Below, in pieces: positions 20,988 through 30,224 of a stretch of 64,000 bases of DNA (positions are counted from its first letter, which is position 1; every line of letters starts with the position of its first letter). The notes under the pieces were generated by a model. That model was not told where the DNA came from and did no database searches. It saw only the letters and a list, made by a program, of their open reading frames with translations. Source of the DNA: Hygrocybe punicea (lineage: Eukaryota > Basidiomycota > Agaricomycetes > Agaricales > Hygrophoraceae); NCBI GenBank assembly GCA_963556145.1, contig OY744471.1, positions 737,590-801,589 on the forward strand, in the 5' to 3' direction. The translations under genes and the position numbers were made by a program.

Positions 20988-23900
20988 CAGTTGTAGGGAA
21001 TGTCATGGTGATACCATGGGTTTTTTTTTCATACACCACACCTGTACCTGTATACACCACACCCATACAGGTATGGTGTATACAGGTACAGGTTTAACCT
21101 GCAGGTTTTTGACTATACCCATGGTGTACTAACCCATGGTACACCATAACACCATTTGATAAAAAAGAGACCCCACAGTTCAATTGAAGCAACAGCAACT
21201 GACATAACGGCAACTATATTTAAGAGTCCAGCTATCTGAGCTAAGTATAGAAGGGAGGGCATGGTATAGAGGGGGGTCATGGTTATCACTCAGCCACTTC
21301 AACCTCAGCCTTGTCGTCAACTCGTTTTTGCTTGTCTTTGTTGTCACGGACAGCCCCAACCACATCTGCCATGGTCACAATATCCTTTCGACTCCAGTCT
21401 CCGAAACATAGCAGAGCATGAATACTCTTCCCTGTCATCCTGTTCCGAGTGTAGCTTAATAACTGTCGCCCTTGAGAGAATACACGCTCGACCGAGGTGG
21501 ACGTAGCTGAAACATATGTTAGCTCATGTAATCTCATTGAGAATATGACTTACCGGGTGCACTAAGATAATCGAAAGCCATCAAGGACAGTGCCGGGTAT
21601 ACTTTCCGATGGTTCCACCACCATTCAAGCAGATCTTTGACCTTCTCCACAGGTGCTGCAAGATACTCGTCCAATTCGTGAAGTTTCTCTCCCCCGTCCA
21701 TCGGAATATCAAAGAAATCGACAGCAGACTCTTCATGCAGTTGGTTAACAATCTGCAAGACGCAATGATTGTGATTTCAAGTTATAGCTCAAGTTAGCGG
21801 ACTTACCTCAAGGTTGGCTTGTCCGTTTTTGGTTTGATACTTTTCAAACTCATCCTGGACCAAGGATTTGGCTGTCGCAATCCATTCTTGGGATCACCCG
21901 CTATGCTGGAAATACTTGAGTTTCATTTGGGGGTGCAGAACTAGTGAGACAATCGTTGGCATGAGAGTCTTCATCAGTGTGCATCTTACCCATAGCAATG
22001 CGATAGATGTTGGATGCGTCTGTCTTCGAGTAATACTTGTTCATGAGATTCCTCGTGAAACTTAAAGCGTGCTTGACAGAGGCACAGAGTGGTTCTGTGG
22101 CTGATTGAGTTAGCATAGCATCAATTTTGTCTATCGTCGGGATGATGTGTGTTATCGTTGGCACTTTTTCTTGCAAGAAAAAGACTGTGGCATCCTTGAA
22201 CATCTGAAAAGAGATTGTTGAGCACTGGCCTGCTCATCTCAATCCATACATACCTTGAGAACTCGAAGTAGATCTTTGACCATCATCCAGTCATCCTCGT
22301 CAAGCTCATAACGACGGAGCTTGAGTAACCTGTCGCCAGTCACCTCATCAATGGCATTTCGATACTCCACAGCCGCCCTGAGCATATCATATGTGGAATT
22401 CCACCGGGTCTTGACATCGCGAGGCAGCACACGAACCAGTAACTCGTGAGCAGCACATGCAGCACACCATGCAGGGAGGGCAATCGTAGTTGACTTGATG
22501 ATGGCAAACGAGAGTTTGCGAATCTGGTCGAGCCCACATCAGAGGGCTTCAACTTGTTTTGCCGCCAGCTTACCTTATGGAGAACATCGCATACAGCAGC
22601 AGTATTTGCCACTAGGTTTTCCCTCTTGTCGTCATTCAACGCGGCCAGTGGATCTTGGTCTTCATCCATATCATCGTCATGCTCCGCATCATCATCTTGC
22701 GCCGCTTCGTCAAGGACGGTTTCGAGGTCAGGTGCATCATCGCCGTCATCGGCCTCCTCCTCGCCAGCACGGGTATCCAAGTCTTTCCCTATGAAGGGTC
22801 TAACCAGACCACGCGCAGAGATTTGTAATGTATGATTGAAGCATCGTACATGCTTGACGCAATCAAAGGAGTTGTCAAGTTCATCGAGTTTGTCTGTTTG
22901 CATATCATTGCAGCTAGCATTATCAGTATTGAATGACAGTATCTAATTGAAACGTGAGGCAATGAAATAGTGGAGTAAACACACTCTTACTTTATTTTCA
23001 AGGCCATGTTCAATCAGCATCTGATGAAACTCGTTAGCCAAGGTTTCACCCATGTGAGACTAAAGTGGGGATATCTGTCAATGCTGGTTCCAACATGAAG
23101 AAGATCGCGTACCTCTGGAACTTCGATAACATCCAGCAAAAAGGACAGCATATGACCCTTGTGGGCCAGATGTATGGTCCAAGCCACTATCGCCTTGTGA
23201 TTGGGGGAAGTCCACGCATCCGTGGCGAAATGAACAAGGCCTGAATGCTCCTAACAAGACCGAGGTTAGAAATGATGACAAATGGATCCACTACACGTTA
23301 CCTTCAGGATCCTATCAATGCGAGCACGAGATTTCTCGAACGCAGCTGCAATGTCTCGCATGACGGTCTTCTCACCCAGAAGCGTAGTCGTGGGATGGCT
23401 GGCCTTCATGAGATTCTCGAATTCTCAATCCATTACTATCTTTGGTGGCCTAGAGCTCTCGGCACACCAACAGGCAATGTGAGCGCTAAAGGAACGATGA
23501 GATATGAATAGATAGATGTAGAGGCCACCCACCGAGTCTCCTCTGTGGTGTGAGCGTGGTGGGTGAATTTGACTGGCTGCTGACCTTGGCGGGCAAAGGT
23601 GGCAAAGATGAACACAGTGGTGGCAGTCTTGCAACCAAATGCGGTGTTGACGAGATCTTCACCAAAGCACTTGGTGGCATGACTTTTGAGGTTTGAAGTG
23701 GCACCACGGTCCTTCGAATCTTGGTAGCGCCGAACGCCTTGGTGACCGCCATTGCGACAATGTTTGGCAGCACATTTGAAGAAATGATACTTTTGGCCAT
23801 TGTTGTAACCCACAGTCACTTTGGAGTCGAAGAAGCCATAGACCGGTGAGCGCCAATTCGCACGCAAGCGCTCTGACAGTGCCAGTCGGTGAGCCAGTAT

Positions 23901-24867
23901 TGATGAAGGGGGATAGGACCACGTACCAAGTTCTTGCTCATCTGTTTCCGGTTGCATGTCAGATTGAGAGTCAGGCTGAGGCGAGGATGCACGGGAAGTA
24001 ATACTCACTCTAGAGACAGGAGCAGACTCCGACAGTTCTGAGCAGGGAGGGTTCGGTTTCTGTGTCTTACGGGCCATACTGGATGTGGTCAGTAGGAAAG
24101 AACAGAGATGTTCTTATGCACTCACCTATCTAGGCACCTGGCCAAAGAAGGTCTGGTGCCGCATGCATGGTCGCGAGGGTGAGACATGAAGAAAAATTGA
24201 GGGCATGATGGCGCGCTTCGATCCGAATCTTCTGGGCTGCTAAGCAGAGTGATCGCGGTGTTCTGTACCGATTTTCGAGGCTGCTGAGTGCGCCTGACTT
24301 GCCTATGTCTGGTAAGTTGTAGGGACAACTCGACAGAGTCAGACGCATACCTGGTAGCCAATTTGATGTTCAGGTTCAAAGGAATTGACGGGGTGATATT
24401 CGGGATGATCGGCATTGTCAAAGGGCTTTGGCTTTCCTATGAAAGGCAGGCTGATAGGAAGGCTGAAGCATCAAATGTGTCAGGAGACAGGTACCTACTT
24501 TTTTTTTCATTTGACTGTGACACCTAGGAGTCGCGACCAGAGTTGCGACCAGCTTCCGGGGATGAGGTGATGCTGTGAAAGGAAGGATGAAGAAAACAGG
24601 GATGGCTGACAAAGTGGAGAATGTACTGGACTTGGGGAGGCACGGAGGAATGTGGCTATTGTGGTGCTGTATAGTTGTTATGTAATGTCTACCGGTCACC
24701 CAGTGTCCATTTATAGTAAGACACCGTGAGAACCCGCGTACCTGCGGTTTTGGGTATGGTATATACACAGGTTGGAGTTTCTGCACACCACACCTGTACC
24801 TGTAGCACCTGTAGACCCATACCTGCAGGTTTACCCAAACCCACGACATACCCTATCACAGACACTG
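20988..24867 (-). mobile_element. hAT DNA transposon carrying a mutated transposase
   Basis: The element is bounded by imperfect inverted ends: left CAG...TAGGGAATGTCATGG; right, inverted, CAG...TAGGGTATGTCGTGG. Both ends carry self-similar arrays of ACCTGTACCTG/CAGGTATGG words (21035-21140 and 24730-24860). A hAT transposase fills the interior on the minus strand. No 8-bp duplication could be matched; an LTR element abuts at each side, and the right-hand one is truncated exactly at the junction. The boundaries are approximate. Confidence 0.6.
21289..24077 (-). pseudogene. hAT-family transposase, one nonsense codon
   Basis: Starting at the ATG at 24077, several short introns separate the exons. 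There is a BED-like Cys/His finger (FFKCAAKHCRNGG ... HATKCFG). The first catalytic Asp lies in HFATDAWTSPNHKA (about 23230) and the second in SFNTDNASCND (about 22920). An acidic insertion follows (22640-22760), then PRDVKTRWNSTYDML (22425). The C-terminal dimerisation domain is TSTSVERVFSQGRQLLSY (about 21500). A TGA at 21894-21896 interrupts QHSG-stop-SQEWI where this family usually has Trp, consist­ent with TGG to TGA. Otherwise it looks complete. Confidence 0.8.
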
Positions 24868-25309
24868 GGGTTTTTTTTGTAGTTTTCTTCTTATTGTTAG
24901 TCATGGCAAAATAAAGAAGGGAAAGTTCTCGGTTCTCAGTTCTCGGGTTCTGAAATTTCTTGGTGCTCGGTTCTCGGTGCTCAGGGCTCTGTAAGTTCTC
25001 AGTTCTCTAGTAAAGAAGGCTCAGTTCTCGGTTTTCAGTGCTGGCAATGTTCTGGTGCTCAAAAAAGTGTTGACAAGTGACAGAAAAACTGAGGAAAGCT
25101 GGGAGATCACAGAAAATTGCTGGCAGGGTTCGAAGCCGCTCTTATCACCATGTTGGAGAGGGTCGGAGGCTGCTGAGGGACTCTCCGACGGAGTCTAGCT
25201 GGCAAGCCCGGAAAGACTAGGATGGGATCTATCTACCACATCAGATCAGCTACTGACTATGACAAACCGTGGGAATCAGTCACGTGACAGGACAGGCACT
25301 ACCACTACA
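24868..25309 (-). mobile_element. 5'-terminal fragment of a family A LTR element
   Basis: The 5' LTR (25151-25309), the TGGTGATAAGAGCGG primer site, the TTCTCGG-repeat leader and the start of the gag-like ORF (MTNNKKKTTKKT at 24904) are kept. The sequence then changes abruptly near 24867 into the end of the hAT element. The fragment was cut by insertion or deletion at that point. About ten codons of the ORF remain. Confidence 0.75.
25151..25309 (-). repeat. Solitary 5' LTR, family A
   Basis: This is about 159 bp, clearly related to 14129-14288 but with more differences. The insertion interrupts the left arm of a hairpin (25316-25393). Confidence 0.75.
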
Positions 25310-25315
25310 ACGGTT

Positions 25316-25393
25316 AAGTATTGAGGGAGATATGATTAAAACACTGAAATAGAGTGTTTTAATCATATCTCAGTCAATACTTGACCATTTTAG
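25316..25393. repeat. Hairpin, diverged copy of 18066-18155
   Basis: The arms AAGTATTGAGGGAGATATGA... and its near-complement ...TCATATCTCAGTCAATACTT flank a short spacer. The right arm continues into GACCATTTT as at 18144-18152. The outer left arm is replaced by the LTR. Confidence 0.65.
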
Positions 25394-26949
25394 GTGATCT
25401 TTGGCTCAGATTGAAGCTGACGGGTACGGGAATCTGTACCCGTACCCACACCTACCCGTACCCATACATTTTACCTGCACGGGTTTCAATACCCATGCAA
25501 TACACTAATACCACTATTATTTTCTGCAATATATTCACAAGTGAGATAACAACACAAATAGTTTCAAAATGTGACTAGATATCTGCATATTATTTAATCA
25601 CAAAATTCCTCATCCATCTCCTGTGTCTCCAAAATGTGATAACAAATAAAATTATATGTGCTATCTACAGGTCATAACTACATTAATGTAATAAAGAGGT
25701 AGAGGAAAAGGGGGGAGTGGAAGGGAGTGAAAATGCAGGGACATAAAGGGAAGGGGGGGGAGGTGGAGTTAGCCCACAGAGGGAGGGAGGCAGAATTAGG
25801 GGAAAGGGAAGAGGGGTCAAGGGGCGAGGGAAAGAAGGGGGGAAAAGGGGGGAAAAGGGGGGGAGGGGGGTGGAAGAGAGGGGAAAGAGGTGGGGAGGGG
25901 GAAGGTGAATAGCAGGGGGGACAATACCCACCGCTGCAGCCGTTGGTGCTGCTGCCGTTGCCACCGCCGATGTTGCTACTGCTGCTGCTGCCGTCATGTT
26001 GCTGCTGTTGCTGCAGCCATTGGTGTTGTTGCTGCTGCTGCTGCTGCTGCTGCCATCACTGCTGCCGTCATTGCTGCCGCTGGCATGGCACTGCTGCTGT
26101 TGCTGCTGCTGGTGTGGCGTGGCGCTGCTGCTACTGCTGCTGCTGTTGCCGCTGCCGGGGTGCTGCTGCTACCATTTGCTGCTGTGGTGCCACCGCCTGA
26201 GTGTCCTTGTGTGCCTCGCCATGGTCTGGTGTGTAAGTTTGGGGTGAATATTAACAAAAACATGGAAAAAAAAAAAAAAAACTTACCTTGGCAGCGAGGG
26301 TGGGCGCACCACTCCCTGCTGCCATTCCCCGTCATCTTCCTTGTCCCTATTCCTGTCCTTGCCATCCTTGGGGTTGCGGTTGCGGTCCCATCGTCACACT
26401 GGCCCACGCTACTACTAGTCAATATCTAATAATAAAAATGTTAAGAAAAAACTCACAAAAGGGCGTGGGTGAACCGCCCACACCCAATGCGACCATCATT
26501 GATCGTCATCGTCCTTGCCATCGTCTTCATCTTCATTGTACGTCGTTCGTATTTCGCATCCTCTGTTCTTGTCCTCACCGTCATTGTTCCACTGCGTATT
26601 AGGCCAGGGTCAGTGTGGGAGGGCCTGGTATTGCAAATAGTCAGTATATAACAATAAGAATAATACCACTTACTGAAGCTGGCCACCACTCGCAGTTCTT
26701 GGGGTTTTGGTTGCTGGTGAAATTGTCGTTGTTGGTTGAACAACACATGACTTTCAGACGCAGTTTGTTGACGCGTTTTGTTGATGCATTACCGAAATTG
26801 GTCCGTGCCCCAAATAAAGGTATATAAAGAACGGGAAATTCATTACTTCATTTGGGGCGCCAACTCCCTTTCGAATAATTAATTACTAACAATAACAATA
26901 ATAATAATAATAATAACTAAAATAGGTTGACTCGGAGTTGTACAGCACT
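25394..26949. other. Low-complexity region: arrays, purine tract, CTG repeats, exon-like boxes
   Basis: There is a CGTACCC array (25420-25500), then AT-rich sequence, then a purine-only G-rich tract (25696-25925). Next come (CTG)n runs (25935-26180) and the box GTGGGCGCACCACTCCCTGC (26299) next to AACTTACC, and a second box at 26460-26500. The order resembles the cores of the hAT-like elements, but no ends were identified. The open frames here only translate the repeats (poly-Leu, poly-Ala, poly-Cys) and are not called as genes. Confidence 0.5.
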
Positions 26950-27127
26950 GACCTCGGATTGTCCCTGCTATTCCTAGGGAGTCCCTAGGGACACTACACT
27001 GCAGAGACTCCCTAGGGACAGCAGGGAGTCCCTATGGTAGGGACAGCATTTTTAGTCAAAATGACTGGGATAAAATCCCTAGGGAGTCCCTAGGGAGTCC
27101 CTGCTGTCCCTAGGGAGTCCCTAGGGA
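26950..27127. repeat. Iterated CCCTAGGGAGT palindrome array
   Basis: GTCCCTAGGGA and AGTCCCTAGGG words are repeated at least ten times in both orientations around a central AAAATGACTGGG region. CCTCG/CGAGG occurs at the outer edges. It could be a very short fold-back element built only of subterminal words. It overlaps the end of the pseudogene at 27121. Confidence 0.6.
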
Positions 27128-28070
27128 CGAGGTAGGAACACGTGGTAGAGTGTAAAGAGCTCCATAATTCCAGCGACAGCACAGGTCTCTCTTGCAGAAC
27201 GGTTGTCTATCGGTCTTGGAATCGTGCTTGCATGAGTGTGGTCTGTCCCAGGACTGTATCCAATGCAGTTGGAGGTCTGCAAACTCATGCGCATTGGTGA
27301 GTAAGAGCTCTCAACATTGTGTGACCTGGACCCTGATGCCTTTATCGAAATGGATGATTCACTGGGGCTGCTCCTGTGGGAGTGCAGTGAAGAGCCCAGA
27401 GATATAGCATCCATATTTTCGGAGTTCGTTGTGTCACAAGGGGAAAACGTAGATAGTAGCTTTGACAGTTGGTTCCCATGCAGTAATCCATTCGCCATGG
27501 GACTTGACAGTTTTTGCAGCTGTGGTGTTGCCAACAGAGATCTCAAGTGATCCGAAAGATTCTCACTTGTTAGGTTCTGAGATAGAGAAGAGACCCAAGA
27601 TGACATGGTCAAGATCAACAGATCTTCCCGAGATGAGGTTGGTCCAATCGCTAAGTGGGAACTGAGGGCAGTCGGGTGAGTTGAGGATTGAGGTGACAGT
27701 GAACTTGACATCTCTGGTGTAATTTTCAAGGGACATCCTGGTTTTGTGGAGTGAAGCAGGAAGTATCGTCGGATGGATCAATTGACAGATGACCCATGGT
27801 AATTGACTTTCCATTTCAGAGGGGGAGCCCCATCTCCATCTTCCCCATCATCTGCTGCGATTGTCTGCTTAGTTGCTCGAGTAGGCTCCATTGTCTCACA
27901 GGTGGTGAGTGAGTGTCCTTTGTCTGTGGTTCTGAATCCAACATCTGGTTCAGCCAGCGGGTCTGCGGCTTCCGAACATGATTGTCCTCTGTTACGCAAT
28001 CTGTCAAAATCATCAAGCATTCTACAGTATGACCTAAAAGCTTCCCTGAATGATGCATTGTCTTCTCCAT
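27121..28070 (-). pseudogene. Degenerate gag-like retroelement protein
   Basis: The minus-strand frame at 27563-27814 encodes CPQFPLSDWTNLISGRSVDL. It continues past a stop as KTVKSHGEWITAWEPTVKAT, then ELRKYG and LLLTNAHEFADLQLHWI, ending near CCRWNYGALYTLP. This order resembles gag-type proteins of agaricomycete retroelements I remember (SGR.V..., SHGDW..AW, CRRWN zinc-binding C-terminus). Several in-frame stops show it is dead. Longer open frames on the same strand (27121-27729, 27778-28350) overlap it in another phase and are probably shadows. The identification is from memory. Confidence 0.5.
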
Positions 28071-28703
28071 TGAAAGGTAAGGTGACAGTGAGATCGAGGA
28101 TGGCTGAGATCTTATCTCTGGAACCGCTCTGATATTCTTGGATGGTCCTGTTGCAATTGCTTCTGATCCTGTTTGAGGATGTGGCGGAGTTCTCTGAAGA
28201 GAGAAGAACCTTGTGTTTGGGATTCTCCAGTGGACAACCCTTGCATTTGTAACTGAGATTCACTTGTTGTTTCCTCATAATGCGGCATGAAATACAATTT
28301 GAATTGATTGGAGGTACGACGAGTAGAGTGCAAAGAATGAGAAGATACAACTGAAGAATGATAAATTTAAAATGTGAGATGAGTAACTGTGAAAGATAGC
28401 TAAAAAATGCTTACTCGAGGGAAGACTGCAGTCCTTGATGAAAGGACAGGAGTTCCCTTGAGGAATATAAAGGGTGGATAAAAAGGGCAGAGTGAGATGG
28501 TGCGATAAGCATGACAGCAAGTGGTAGATAGTTGAAAAGGGAGTATGCAAGGGACTCCAAGGATTAGCCAGTGAATGGCTGAGGAGTCAGCAGTGGTGAT
28601 CTGACATTCTGCGGAGTTTCTTCGAGTGTGATTAGACTAGTAAATATATTATTTACAGCCATTTGCATGTATCTTAACAATTTTTGGAAATTTTTGAATT
28701 GAT
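28071..28703. other. Upstream flank of the gag-like pseudogene; no clear gene
   Basis: The flank has short frames only. At 28677-28703 the sequence ACAATTTTTGGAAATTTTTG precedes the mariner element, and an inverted near-copy lies at 33044-33075, beyond its other end. The mariner element may therefore sit inside an older fold-back repeat. Confidence 0.4.
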
Positions 28704-28798
28704 TACAGCCGTTTGCATAAAGCATGACAGTCATGGGTTTTTTTTTTGTTTGTTTAGTTTTTGGACTTAGAAAAATTCATGCATCTTTGCCTCTAACC

Positions 28799-30086
28799 AT
28801 GCATCCTCGAAAGAAAAAAATTTACACATCACCCCCTACCATCCAAGATTCTGACCCTCCTTCTTATCATGAATCATGTGCTAGTGGGGATGACTCTGAG
28901 TCAACTTCTCGATCTCTCCACTCTGACTCTCAACCTACTGATTCACCCAAGAAAGGAGCAGCAGCAAAATGCAAGTGTAACACCAACCACAAAATGCTCC
29001 AAGCTCACATACATCCTCACCATTCTCTCTGCATCTGAAGCCAAGAAAGCCATTTCAAAGCATTGCCCAAAGACCTCCACCATGCATCTCAATTCTGATG
29101 AACCATGGAGCACCCTACAGGTGCAATTACTTGCCAAGATTTCTAAAACACTCTACCCTCAAAAACTAGACTTTGCTCACTATACTGTCATGTTTCATAT
29201 CGCACGCATTCTATCCAAGCCCGGCGCTTCACTCCACGATGAGGATGACTACTCCTTTCTCATCAATCGTATAAGCTGTGCCCAAGACAAAGACCTCACG
29301 GTGAACGTGACAATCACGGAGAACGATGATACCAGCAGCAAGGAAAATGAACCAATCAGTGATACGGAGAAAAAGGGTATAAAAAAACCTGTACACCGTT
29401 GTGTCTTGTTTGAAGGATATAGCTAATGGCGCTTACAGGCCAAGGATCCAGCAGTACTCGCAGCAAATGTCCTTTGCAATCAATACATGCAGTCTTTGTG
29501 TGAGCAATGGAAATGCACAAAGAAGCAGGATGATTGTCTTGGCAACAAATGTTATGTTGATCCTGATGAGAACCACCTTCCCCTCAGCCATGAGTGCTTG
29601 GAATGTTGGGCATCTGCTATGACGAAGGGAGAGCTGGTCACCTCATTGCAGATGCCCCCAAACCACAAACTATTCGACTCCAGAAAACCAATCTCTCCAG
29701 TCCTGCAACAACGCCTCAAGCCAAAGAAGTCCGAAGCTTCCACACCCATTTTCAACTTGACAATTGGCAATGAGCTGGCCAATATCTTCACCAACAAGGT
29801 CCAAACACCCCCACCCTCCATTGCAACCACTGCATCTGATCTTGTATCCTCGACCCTCCTCCCTCCATCATGATCTTCCAGAAAGGATATGCCACTTGTG
29901 GAATTCTGCGCGACGTATGACCTGAGTGATTTGGTCTTGCAGAAGTTTCACAAAAATGCATATAAGAACACGCAGATGCTGCGATTCATCACGATAGCTG
30001 AGCTAAAAGAGATGGGCTTTCATCTGGGAGAGATTGCGGGGCTGAGGGACACTGTTGAATCCTGGTCTCAAAAGATTGATAGCTAG
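28799..30086 (+). pseudogene. Accessory gene (ORF2) of mariner element no. 1
   Basis: The ATG at 28799 lies just inside the inverted repeat. The acidic/Ser-rich N-terminus shifts frame near 28972, then continues with KLTYILTILSASEAKKAI and DEPWSTLQVQLLAKISKTLY. An intron fits 29391-29438. A Cys/His cluster follows (CEQWKCTKKQDDC ... CLECWASAM), then PPNHKLFD, and a C-terminal helical domain (VEFCATYDLSDLVLQKF ... ELKEMGFHLGEIAGL) resembling a SAM fold. A TGA at 29871-29873 separates the last domain in the same frame. The gene at 41391-44643 shares the Cys/WASA and C-terminal parts. Function unknown. Confidence 0.6.
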
Positions 30087-30224
30087 ATATTTCTACTATT
30101 TTACTGGACTTCATCTCATATTCTTTATCTGTCTTTTGTTTTGCAATCATACATTTTACGGCCCCTTATATGTTTGGGTCAAAAAAAGGATTTGGTACAC
30201 GATATAACAGATAAAATTTGAAAC

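Noticed and set aside
25683..26429. Poly-Cys, poly-Leu and poly-Pro ORFs
   Set aside because: They are translations of the purine tract and (CTG)n repeats in alternative frames.
27778..28350. 190-codon minus-strand ORF upstream of the gag-like pseudogene
   Set aside because: The phase with recognisable motifs is a different one; this frame breaks at 27778 and has no family resemblance that I can see.
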